Position numbers and translations under genes: made by a program
Assembly (NCBI GenBank): GCA_913058195.1
Contig: CAJXPP010000168.1
Coordinates: 1-5,224, forward strand
DNA from: an uncultured Gammaproteobacteria bacterium
GTDB taxonomy: Bacteria; Pseudomonadota; Gammaproteobacteria; Nitrosococcales; Methylophagaceae
DNA: 5,224 nt
Direction: 5' to 3'
In this document: piece by piece, positions 1-5,182 of the stretch
Layout of the letters: every line of letters starts with the position of its first letter
How positions within the stretch are numbered: position 1 is the stretch's first letter
The notes under the pieces: model-generated
Databases searched by the model: none
What the model was told of the DNA's origin: nothing
The model's input: the letters and a program-made list of their open reading frames with translations, nothing else

Positions 1-9
1 AAGAGACAG
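1..9. other. Residual Tn5/Nextera mosaic-end sequence (artefact)
   Basis: The first nine bases, AAGAGACAG, equal the inner 3' end of the 19-bp Tn5 mosaic end used in Nextera libraries. Nine bases alone could match by chance. The full adapter at the other end of the window makes an untrimmed remnant much the likelier reading. Base 9 may be shared between adapter and genome. Confidence 0.8.
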
Positions 10-104
10 GTGTATTCTTGCTCTGGATGTGTCATCACTCTTAAATTAGCTGCATGATTAATTCGTTCATGACGACGATTTTCAATAGTCTTTTCACTAC
101 CCAT
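10..104 (-). CDS. PilZ-domain protein, N-terminal 31 codons (truncated by window edge)
   Basis: Reading leftward from the ATG at 104, the visible protein begins MGSEKTIENRRHERINHAA and continues NLRVMTHPEQEY before the adapter. Residues 10-14 (RRHER) fit the RxxxR motif that opens PilZ domains and contacts cyclic di-GMP, and the following INHAANLRV resembles the first beta strand. PilZ proteins act as c-di-GMP receptors controlling motility, exopolysaccharide or adhesion. The second signature, DxSxxG, would lie beyond the edge and cannot be checked. Because the domain starts by residue 10, this is probably a small single-domain PilZ protein, not a YcgR-type protein with an N-terminal extension. 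The start is supported by a strong AGGAG ribosome-binding site at 114-118, nine bases upstream. The 99-bp gap after the DUF445 gene and a candidate promoter suggest its own transcription unit. Confidence 0.75.
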
Positions 105-141
105 GTAAATATACTCCTTTCTTATTTAAAAAATATAATAC

Positions 142-169
142 ATGATAAGAAAACTAATATCTATATCAA
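142..169 (-). promoter_or_regulatory. Candidate sigma70 promoter for the PilZ gene
   Basis: On the minus strand TTGATA (164-169) is followed after 16 bases by TATCAT (142-147), placing a start site near 135, about 30 bases before the ATG. The region is very A+T-rich, so chance matches are easy. A TATTAT at 136-141 is an alternative -10. Confidence 0.35.
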
Positions 170-203
170 TCATCAATTTAGATGATACTTCTAACCTTAT
201 TTA

Positions 204-932
204 CTAGGAAAGTAGTGAAAGTTGGCTAGTCACCAAACCAATTAGTCCTCCAAACACACCACCCCATACAACTAGCCAGCCTAAATGCTTACGTATCATT
301 GTCTGGATAATATCTTTTACCATTGAAGGAGTTAGCTCATCTAATCGCGATACCACCACATGAGAGATCTGTTGGTGAATATCATCTGTCACTGGCCCAC
401 TACTTAGTTTTTCGCGAACACTCGCTTGAAATGACTCACTGTGTGCAATGTCATTAATTGACGATTTCATTTTGATAATAAAAGGTTCTTTTAATGGTTC
501 TAAGGCTGCTTCGCCACCAAACATGCCAAGCATACTACCAAAAGATGATTCAGTAATTGTTGATACAAGGCTTTCATATGCAGGGCTTAAATCTGTTTCT
601 TCAATTACATCTTGAAAGTCTAGGTGATGTTGTTCATTTTCTGACACCATCGAAGCAAAAAACCGATCTAAATTTTGTTTACTAAAAAACTGATCCATTA
701 CTAAGTTATTAATGCCCAGTTTAAAATCTTCAAAACGGGCACTGATAACACCGGAACCATATAAACCCGGTACTTTTTCAAACAACATATGAATCGCAAG
801 CCAGTTTGTCACGCCACCAGCTAGTGCAAATAAGCCAGTCGCTAGAATAGGTTCACGAAACGGTGCTTCTACCACCAGCCCTGTTGCAACAAGGCCAGCA
901 GCAATCACATTAGTAATTAAACTTTTATTCAT
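204..932 (-). CDS. DUF445 family membrane protein, short form
   Basis: This 242-residue protein belongs by appearance to DUF445, the family of B. subtilis YheB, whose function is not established. The signature lies near the N terminus: GGVTNWLAIHMLFEKVPGLY at residues 39-58, then GSGVI..RFEDFK. A hydrophobic hairpin spans about residues 5-48, and a glycine-rich membrane segment (LGWLVVWGGVFGGLIGLV) closes the protein at about 217-234. The charged, mostly helical middle (about 65-210) is presumably soluble. Bacillus YheB is clearly longer, so this is a short form without obvious truncation, since both terminal membrane segments are present. I choose the ATG at 930-932; the preceding TTG at 933-935 would add one residue. 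The start overlaps the end of the upstream small gene by 8 bp (ATGAATAA) without a strong ribosome-binding site, which suggests translational coupling. No intrinsic terminator is visible after its stop. Confidence 0.85.
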   Translation of the reverse strand: MNKSLITNVIAAGLVATGLVVEAPFREPILATGLFALAGGVTNWLAIHMLFEKVPGLYGSGVISARFEDFKLGINNLVMDQFFSKQNLDRFFASMVSENEQHHLDFQDVIEETDLSPAYESLVSTITESSFGSMLGMFGGEAALEPLKEPFIIKMKSSINDIAHSESFQASVREKLSSGPVTDDIHQQISHVVVSRLDELTPSMVKDIIQTMIRKHLGWLVVWGGVFGGLIGLVTSQLSLLS

Positions 933-1209
933 CAATCCACTTGCTTAATGCTTCAATAACTTTAGTCGCTTGATCTTTACTTGAAATATTGAATTTTGAA
1001 CGTTGGCTATATTCACCATTACGTTTTTGATAACGACGAATTGTATATTTATCGGCACCAAACTCACCTGTTTTACGATCAAGATCTTGATAACGGAACA
1101 TCAGAGTTGCCCAAGCGCCTTTTGTTAATACGGCCTTGTCCAATTCTTTCACGGTCATTTCGTCGCCTTCCATATATTCGACGGTTAGTTCATCTACTGT
1201 TTCAGCCAT
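925..1209 (-). CDS. Small conserved protein, possible PC4/YdbC-like nucleic-acid-binding fold
   Basis: This 94-residue protein has an acidic N-terminal arm (residues 1-25) and a conserved-looking basic core: KGAWATLMFRYQDLDRKTGE at 30-49, then YTIRRYQKRNGEY (55-67), SKFNIS (71-76), and a final amphipathic helix ending in KWIDE. The layout of beta strands rich in Arg, Tyr and Lys followed by one helix resembles the PC4/YdbC single-stranded-DNA-binding fold ('irkYykrdGey...kFnIs...qa..vi.al'). This is a by-eye comparison and the function is unproven. It has no signal peptide or membrane segment, so it is cytoplasmic. The start is well supported: AAGGAAG at 1214-1220 sits just upstream of the ATG, favouring it over internal Met13 and Met18. 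Its last 8 bp overlap the start of the DUF445 gene, so the two are probably one operon. A good promoter lies upstream. Confidence 0.8.
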   Translation of the reverse strand: MAETVDELTVEYMEGDEMTVKELDKAVLTKGAWATLMFRYQDLDRKTGEFGADKYTIRRYQKRNGEYSQRSKFNISSKDQATKVIEALSKWIDE

Positions 1210-1249
1210 TGTGCTTCCTTAAAAATTTAAAATATGAGAGTAGCCATTT

Positions 1250-1278
1250 AGTATGTTTACATTTAACCTTAGGTTCAA
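1250..1278 (-). promoter_or_regulatory. Sigma70-like promoter of the small-protein/DUF445 operon
   Basis: On the minus strand TTGAAC (1273-1278) and CATACT (1250-1255) are separated by exactly 17 bases, giving a start near 1243 and a leader of about 33 bases ending in the AAGGAAG ribosome-binding site. It shows that the pair need not depend on read-through from apeB. Confidence 0.55.
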
Positions 1279-1342
1279 GGCATTTCTTGCATACAGAGTG
1301 AGCCACTTATAGTTACTGGTGTATTTTCCTAGTCAGTCTATC

Positions 1343-1356
1343 AGTGTAAATACACT
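1343..1356. repeat. 14-bp palindrome AGTGTAAATACACT between apeB and the small gene
   Basis: Perfect six-base arms (AGTGTA/TACACT) surround AA. It lies 27 bases past the apeB stop and about 65 bases upstream of the -35 of the next promoter. No T-run follows on the minus strand, so it is not an intrinsic terminator. It has the size of a dimeric-regulator operator, but I do not recognise the regulator. Confidence 0.4.
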
Positions 1357-1382
1357 TTCGAATCCATTAATCACTGAGGGTA

Positions 1383-2675
1383 TTAATTAAAAAACTTAGT
1401 TAACACCTTATTCAACATAGTCGCATCTTGGCTTCCTGCTAGCTCACGAATAGAGTGCATTGCCAAGGTAGGAACACCGATATCTAATGTTCTAACACCC
1501 AATGCACTAGCTGTTAGAGGCCCTATGGTACTACCACATGCCATATCACTTCGCACCACAAAGTCTTGCACTGGCACAGCCTCTTGCTCACACATTTGAC
1601 GGAAATACGCACTTGTTTCACTATTTGTCGCATAGCGCTGATTAGCATTTGTTTTGATCACAGGACCTTTATTTAATTTCGGTCCGTGTTCAGCATCATG
1701 TTTATCTACATAGTTAGGATGAATCGCATGCGCGTTATCGGCAGAAATCATTATCGACTGCTGTAACATTCGGTGATGCGATTCAATCTCAGGGCATAAG
1801 CGCATTAATATTGATTCAAGTAGTGAACCCTGGGCACCCGATGTTGACATACTGCCAACCTCTTCATGATCGGTGCAAATTAATAAACTAGCCACATTAT
1901 CACTACCGTCAAGCAATGCGCTCATACCTACGTAGCAGCTCAATAAATTATCGAGTCGTGCACTGCTGATAAAGTCATCATTCAAACCTGTCATAGCTGC
2001 AGTTTGAGTATCATATAAACTAATTTCGTAATCTAATACTTTACTGATATCTAATGCTGGTGATTGCTTTTTAACTTGCTGCAATAACAGGTCACGAAAG
2101 TCTTTCTTGTCATCTTTGTTAACTTGCATAATGATCGGTGGCAAATGATCTTGTGCATTGATTGTTCTATTCTTATTTGCTTCACGATCAAGATGAATGG
2201 CTAAACTAGGAATAACGGCAATTGCCTTGTTGAAATCAATTAAGGTATGTTTAATCTGTTGCTGACTATCAACATAACTCACTCGGCCCGCCATAGACAG
2301 GTCACGATCAAACCACGGGTTCAATAAAGCACCGCCATAGACTTCAACCCCTAGTTGCCACAAACTATGTTTTACTTTTTCTGGCTGAGGTTTAACTTGC
2401 AAACAAGGACTGTCAGTATGTGCACCCACCATATGAAAACCTGTTTCCGCTAATGGAGCTTCGGGTAAGTTAAAGGCCACTATCGATGACTCATTACGTG
2501 TCACATAATAACGTCCTGCTGATAGTTGACCCCATGCCGCTTTTTCGTCTAATGCCCGGAAACCATTTTGTTTGAGACATTCAGTCATCGTTTTAACAGC
2601 GTGAAAGGGTGTAGGAGATTTATCTAAAAACGTGAGTAGGTTTTGATTAAAGTCTGTTATTGATGCATTTGCCAT
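1383..2675 (-). CDS. apeB: M18 family aminopeptidase
   Basis: This is a 430-residue cytosolic zinc aminopeptidase of family M18 (bacterial ApeB, related to eukaryotic aspartyl aminopeptidase), which removes N-terminal residues, typically acidic in characterised members, during peptide turnover. All metal-site motifs are visible: His86 in GAHTDSP, Asp242 in SARLDN, the Glu271-Glu272 pair in DHEEVGS (catalytic base and ligand), Asp313 in SADNAHAIHPNY and His407 in MHSIRE. The length is that of a complete bacterial member, and M18 enzymes usually form dodecamers. The N terminus (ITDFNQNLLTFLDKSPTPFHA) is the typical family opening, supporting the ATG at 2675, although the ribosome-binding site is weak (AAGAAA). 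It is transcribed divergently from mtgA. The 173-bp gap to the next minus-strand gene holds no clear intrinsic terminator, so some read-through is possible. No signal peptide is present. Confidence 0.96.
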   Translation of the reverse strand: MANASITDFNQNLLTFLDKSPTPFHAVKTMTECLKQNGFRALDEKAAWGQLSAGRYYVTRNESSIVAFNLPEAPLAETGFHMVGAHTDSPCLQVKPQPEKVKHSLWQLGVEVYGGALLNPWFDRDLSMAGRVSYVDSQQQIKHTLIDFNKAIAVIPSLAIHLDREANKNRTINAQDHLPPIIMQVNKDDKKDFRDLLLQQVKKQSPALDISKVLDYEISLYDTQTAAMTGLNDDFISSARLDNLLSCYVGMSALLDGSDNVASLLICTDHEEVGSMSTSGAQGSLLESILMRLCPEIESHHRMLQQSIMISADNAHAIHPNYVDKHDAEHGPKLNKGPVIKTNANQRYATNSETSAYFRQMCEQEAVPVQDFVVRSDMACGSTIGPLTASALGVRTLDIGVPTLAMHSIRELAGSQDATMLNKVLTKFFN

Positions 2676-2705
2676 ATCAATATTGTTTCTTGAATTAAAA
2701 ACATC

Positions 2706-2711
2706 ATCATA
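2706..2711 (-). promoter_or_regulatory. Candidate -10 element for apeB
   Basis: On the minus strand TATGAT lies about 30 bases upstream of the apeB ATG in the divergent gap. No convincing -35 is present at 16-18 bases, so the assignment is tentative and the promoter may need an activator. Confidence 0.3.
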
Positions 2712-2754
2712 CCTAAATTTACCTAGTTATCGTCTTATTTTCTTGTGTTTACGT

Positions 2755-2760
2755 TACAAT
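2755..2760 (+). promoter_or_regulatory. Candidate -10 element for mtgA
   Basis: TACAAT lies 30 bases before the mtgA ATG and is a good -10 match. The sequence 16-18 bases further upstream does not resemble TTGACA, so only the -10 is called. It does not overlap the candidate apeB -10, which leaves room for two divergent promoters within 114 bp. Confidence 0.4.
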
Positions 2761-2789
2761 AAATGCACTTCATCAAGCTATAAGCCACT

Positions 2790-3488
2790 ATGTCAAACAA
2801 CAACAATAAGCTATTACATAAACTAAAACGCTGGCTTATCTATAGCATCTTACTGTTTGTTGGCTTTACTTCATTAGTGGTCATTGTTCTAGGGTTTCTA
2901 CCCATCAACACCTCTGCATTTATGGTACAACAACATATTACTGACTTTAAAGCTGATAAGGCCTATACCTCGGTAAAACAAGACTGGATTAAACGGGCTA
3001 ATATCTCACCTCATATCTTCTCGGCCGTGGTGGCTTCTGAAGATCAGTTGTTTTACCAACACCATGGTTTTGACTTCGATTCGATTTTCTCTGCACTGAA
3101 AAAGCGTTCATCAGGAGGCAAGATAAGAGGTGCTAGCACCATTAGCCAACAAGTAGCCAAGAACCTTTTCCTCTCTCCCTCAAGAAGTTTATGGCGAAAA
3201 GGATTTGAAGTATGGTTCACCCTACTCATCGAGTTATTCTGGAGCAAGGAGCGTATCTTGTTAACATACGTTAATATTGCTGAGTTTGGCGACCATCTTT
3301 TTGGCGTCCAAGCAGCCAGTAAACATTACTTTGCTATTCCAGCAAAAAAACTAAGCCCACAACAAGCTGCATTATTAGCGGCAAGCTTACCTAATCCAAT
3401 ACTATTCAAAGTCGATAAACCCACAGAGTACCTACTAGAAAAGAAACAATGGATATTAAGGCAAATGAGAAACCTCAATTATATTTAG
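2790..3488 (+). CDS. mtgA: Monofunctional biosynthetic peptidoglycan transglycosylase
   Basis: This 232-residue GT51 enzyme polymerises lipid II into glycan strands at the outer face of the inner membrane. One N-terminal membrane anchor spans about residues 14-37 after a basic stretch (KLKRW), and the rest is periplasmic. GT51 motifs follow in order: ASEDQLFYQHHGFD (82-95) with catalytic Glu84, GASTISQQVAKNLFL (114-128), RKGFE (136-140) with the probable second catalytic Glu140, WSKERILLTYVNIAEFGDHL (151-170) and FGVQAASKHYF. The C terminus (ALLAASLPNP...WILRQM) matches MtgA. There is no transpeptidase domain and the length is that of monofunctional MtgA, so it is complete and not a broken class A PBP. 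The start is the first usable ATG, because an in-frame ATG at 2763 runs into TAA within seven codons. The ribosome-binding site is weak. MtgA is commonly accessory to the bifunctional PBPs. Confidence 0.96.
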   Translation: MSNNNNKLLHKLKRWLIYSILLFVGFTSLVVIVLGFLPINTSAFMVQQHITDFKADKAYTSVKQDWIKRANISPHIFSAVVASEDQLFYQHHGFDFDSIFSALKKRSSGGKIRGASTISQQVAKNLFLSPSRSLWRKGFEVWFTLLIELFWSKERILLTYVNIAEFGDHLFGVQAASKHYFAIPAKKLSPQQAALLAASLPNPILFKVDKPTEYLLEKKQWILRQMRNLNYI

Positions 3489-3524
3489 CCATTAACTCCA
3501 AGCTTGTCTTATTAAAAAAAATGA

Positions 3525-3578
3525 AATGCGATACTGACCAACACGCACACATTGATAAACCCTTGTCAGTATCGTATT
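3525..3578. repeat. Long inverted repeat (hairpin) between mtgA and mscS
   Basis: Arms 3525-3538 (AATGCGATACTGAC) and 3565-3578 (GTCAGTATCGTATT) pair over 14 bp around a 26-base loop. The one imperfect position is a G-U wobble in plus-strand RNA but an A-C mismatch in minus-strand RNA. No T-run follows on the plus side, so it is not a standard mtgA terminator. On the minus side an eight-T run (3514-3521) begins three bases past the stem, so it could end a leftward transcript. A plus-strand RNA could use the stem to block 3' decay. Function is not determined. Confidence 0.6.
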
Positions 3579-3589
3579 CTTGATAAACC
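3552..3589. repeat. Pair of 10-bp direct repeats TTGATAAACC
   Basis: TTGATAAACC occurs at 3552-3561 and 3580-3589, starts 28 bases apart, flanking the right arm of the adjacent inverted repeat. This could be a binding-site pair or chance. No coding sequence overlaps. Confidence 0.5.
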
Positions 3590-3634
3590 TATTACCAGAC
3601 ATGTTTTAATTCATATCTGTGAAAACAGCAAAAT

Positions 3635-3641
3635 CTATTAT
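3635..3641 (+). promoter_or_regulatory. Candidate -10 (possibly RpoS-type) for mscS
   Basis: TATTAT at 3636-3641 is preceded by C (TCTATTAT), and no -35 is recognisable 16-18 bases upstream. A C just before the -10 and a missing -35 are features of sigmaS promoters, and E. coli mscS is known to be RpoS-responsive. The leader would be about 25 bases. The inference rests on a short match. Confidence 0.3.
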
Positions 3642-3671
3642 TTCTCAATCTAAATATAAGAGGACCTAACG

Positions 3672-4502
3672 ATGCAGGACTTCATCCAAAACCTAGACAT
3701 TAACCAATACCTTCCTACCGCCATCTCATGGGCAACAAACATTTTATTAGCGATCGTTATTTTACTTATCGGTTTATGGTTCGCCGGTAAAGTAAACAAA
3801 ACGATTGTCAGTATGAGTAAAAAGAACACACACTTAGATGACACGCTATTTCGCTTCTTAGGAAGCATGGCACGCTATATCATCTTAGCCTTCGTTATCA
3901 TTGCAGTATTAAACCGCTTTGGTGTTCAAACGGCTTCAATTATTGCATTATTAGGTGCTGCTGGTCTTGCTGTTGGCTTAGCATTACAAGGTGCTATGTC
4001 TAACCTAGCTGCTGGCGTAATGCTATTAATCTTCCGCCCGTATAAAGTGGGGGACTTCATTGATGCAGCAGGTCGTTTTGGTAATGTCACTGAAATCGAT
4101 ATGTTTACTACTATTTTGCAAACTTTCGATAATCAACAAGTCATCATTCCAAATAGCCAAATCTGGGGTGCTCAAATCATTAATCACTCTCACCACCCTA
4201 TTCGTGGCGTTGATATGCACTTTGGTGTTGCTTATGCAGAAAGTACTGATGCTGCACGTGCAGTGATTGATGCAGTATTAGCTAATCACCCACACATATT
4301 AAAAGACCCTGCTCCATTTGTAGAAGTAGAAACGTTAAATGATAGCTCAGTGGACTTCCTAGTGAGACCATTCTGTAAAGGTGAACATTACTTTGATATC
4401 TTGTATTCAGTGCCTGAGCAAATCAAAAAAGCATTAGACGAAAACAATATTGAAATCCCATTCCCGCACCGCAAAATATTTGTTGTGAATGAGAATGCCT
4501 AA
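3672..4502 (+). CDS. mscS: Small-conductance mechanosensitive channel MscS
   Basis: This 276-residue inner-membrane channel opens under membrane tension to release solutes on hypo-osmotic shock. It forms a homoheptamer. Membrane helices lie at about 18-40 (TM1), 63-83 (TM2) and 87-122 (TM3). The pore helix IALLGAAGLAVGLALQG (91-107) is almost identical to E. coli MscS, with Leu99 and Leu103 at the positions of gate residues Leu105 and Leu109, and Gly107 at the TM3 kink. The cytoplasmic beta domain follows (FRPYKVGDFI...VIIPNSQIWG...IINHSHHP), then the alpha/beta cage (about 180-250) and a short tail EIPFPHRKIFVVNENA. The length is close to the 286 residues of the E. coli protein. The start is fixed by AGAGGA at 3659-3664, seven bases upstream. 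It stands alone, with its own candidate promoter and a strong terminator. Confidence 0.97.
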   Translation: MQDFIQNLDINQYLPTAISWATNILLAIVILLIGLWFAGKVNKTIVSMSKKNTHLDDTLFRFLGSMARYIILAFVIIAVLNRFGVQTASIIALLGAAGLAVGLALQGAMSNLAAGVMLLIFRPYKVGDFIDAAGRFGNVTEIDMFTTILQTFDNQQVIIPNSQIWGAQIINHSHHPIRGVDMHFGVAYAESTDAARAVIDAVLANHPHILKDPAPFVEVETLNDSSVDFLVRPFCKGEHYFDILYSVPEQIKKALDENNIEIPFPHRKIFVVNENA

Positions 4503-4535
4503 GACTTAAAACAAAGTAAAACCTGCTCTACCAAT

Positions 4536-4576
4536 AAACCCTCTATTATTCACTCTTGAATAATAGAGGGTTTTTT
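4536..4576 (+). terminator. Intrinsic terminator of mscS
   Basis: A perfect 16-bp stem pairs 4536-4551 (AAACCCTCTATTATTC) with 4558-4573 around the 6-base loop ACTCTT. It runs into six T residues at 4571-4576, 34 bases after the mscS stop. The left flank has no matching A-run, so it acts in the plus direction only. Confidence 0.95.
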
Positions 4577-4683
4577 CTATGGCGAAGAACAAGTTACACA
4601 TATAAATTTATCCGCCTACTATCCGATGTTCCAGCAGTTATTTTAGTCATTCGTTTATAACTAAACTATTTCATATAAATGTC

Positions 4684-4712
4684 TTGATTCATCTTCTCCA
4701 CATCTATATAGT
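4684..4712 (+). promoter_or_regulatory. tRNA-Val promoter with GC-rich discriminator
   Basis: TTGATT (4684-4689) and TATAGT (4707-4712) are 17 bases apart, followed by ACGCGC and a start near 4719, a few bases ahead of the tRNA. The upstream flank is A+T-rich and could act as an UP element. The G+C-rich discriminator is the arrangement known for stable-RNA promoters under stringent (ppGpp) control; that control is inferred here. Confidence 0.65.
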
Positions 4713-4726
4713 ACGCGCTTCTCTTG

Positions 4727-4802
4727 GGGTGGTTAGCTCAGTTGGGAGAGCATCGCCCTTACAAGGCGAGGGTCACTGGTTCGAGCCCAGTACCACCCAC
4801 CA
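4727..4802 (+). tRNA. tRNA-Val (anticodon UAC)
   Basis: The 76-base cloverleaf is complete. The acceptor stem GGGTGGT (4727-4733) pairs with ACCACCC (4792-4798), followed by discriminator A and encoded CCA (4800-4802). The D arm is 4736-4751 with GCTC/GAGC. The anticodon stem TCGCC/GGCGA (4753-4769) encloses loop CTTACAA with anticodon TAC at 4760-4762. The variable loop is GGGTC and the T arm ACTGG-TTCGAGC-CCAGT (4775-4791). All stems pair perfectly. It closely resembles E. coli tRNA-Val(UAC), which reads GUA and GUG and, after modification, other valine codons. It is a single copy here, not an array, and no intrinsic terminator is evident downstream. Confidence 0.98.
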
Positions 4803-5019
4803 AGAGTACTTCCCGCAACATACCAAAACCTCTAATAAATAATACATCTAAAATGCGACTTAAGTCGATTCCCCTATATCACTACGATTGATTTCGATGG
4901 CCTATCATCTTTTAAACTATCCGTTTTAGCCTGATTTTATGTTAAATAAAAAGATACCCCAATATTCCCGCCTGCTGAACAACTTACAGTTTAATTATTG
5001 CTTACATTGTTTTGCCAAC
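4803..5019. other. Non-coding gap after tRNA-Val
   Basis: No open reading frame of useful length with a ribosome-binding site, no second tRNA and no intrinsic tRNA terminator is seen. The only notable element is the perfect 12-bp palindrome CGACTTAAGTCG at 4856-4867, which has no loop and no T-run and could be an operator or chance. No integrase gene or repeat of the tRNA 3' end is present, so nothing marks an integrated element. Confidence 0.5.
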
Positions 5020-5053
5020 AAAAAAGCCGTAATGAATTTAATCACTACGGCTT
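5020..5053 (-). terminator. Intrinsic terminator of the VPIPA-tail gene
   Basis: Arms 5024-5035 and 5042-5053 (AAGCCGTAATGA/TCACTACGGCTT) pair over 12 bp with one mismatch around the loop ATTTAA. On the minus strand the stem is followed by six T residues (5020-5025). It lies 26 bases beyond the stop of the minus-strand partial gene at 5080-5182. Confidence 0.85.
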
Positions 5054-5079
5054 AATGCTATTACGGTTAATACTTGTAT

Positions 5080-5182
5080 TTAAGCGACTGAGTTTTTCGC
5101 CTTACGACGTAAACCCATAAAGCCTAATAAAGCAGGTGCGAATAGAAATGCAGCTGCTGGGATCGGAACGGCACCTATAGGA
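5080..5182 (-). CDS. C-terminal fragment of a VPxPA/PEP-CTERM-type sorting-signal protein
   Basis: Reading leftward from the adapter junction, the last 33 residues include GAVPIPAAAFLFAPALLGF, then MGLRRKAKNSVA and stop TAA at 5080-5082. This is the three-part tail of PEP-CTERM-like sorting signals: a short VPxPA motif, a hydrophobic transmembrane stretch (about AAAFLFAPALLGFMGL) and a terminal basic cluster (RRKAK). The VPIPAA start is closest to the VPLPA-CTERM variant. Proteins with such tails are exported by Sec, recognised by an exosortase and released or displayed, often in bacteria that make extracellular polysaccharide. The body of the protein lies beyond the window, so its own function is unknown. 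A clear terminator just downstream supports expression. The alternative, a plain C-terminal membrane anchor, is less likely given the motif order. Confidence 0.8.

Noticed and set aside
996..1301. Plus-strand open frame of 101 codons opposite the small-protein gene
   Set aside because: It is antisense to a gene with a good ribosome-binding site and promoter, has no ribosome-binding site of its own and its translation looks like no known protein.
2763..2783. Seven-codon leader reading frame (ATG to TAA) just before mtgA
   Set aside because: It lacks a ribosome-binding site and any attenuator-like structure or repeated codon, so it is most likely chance.
3053..3247. Minus-strand open frame inside mtgA
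   Set aside because: It lies wholly opposite the conserved GT51 catalytic region, so it is a shadow frame.
3617..3628. CTGT-GAAA-ACAG resembling a LexA box upstream of mscS
   Set aside because: The spacer is 4 bases, whereas the LexA consensus needs 8 (CTGT-N8-ACAG). A 4-bp palindrome this short is expected by chance.
3650..3868. Minus-strand open frame over the start of mscS
   Set aside because: Its hydrophobic look is the reverse complement of the mscS membrane helices, and it has no supporting start signals.
4026..4266. Two further short open frames (one per strand) inside mscS
   Set aside because: Both lie within the well-conserved MscS cytoplasmic region and show no ribosome-binding site or recognisable product.
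4727..4802. tRNA-Val as the attachment site of an integrated island
   Set aside because: No integrase gene and no direct repeat of the tRNA 3' end is seen on either side within the window.
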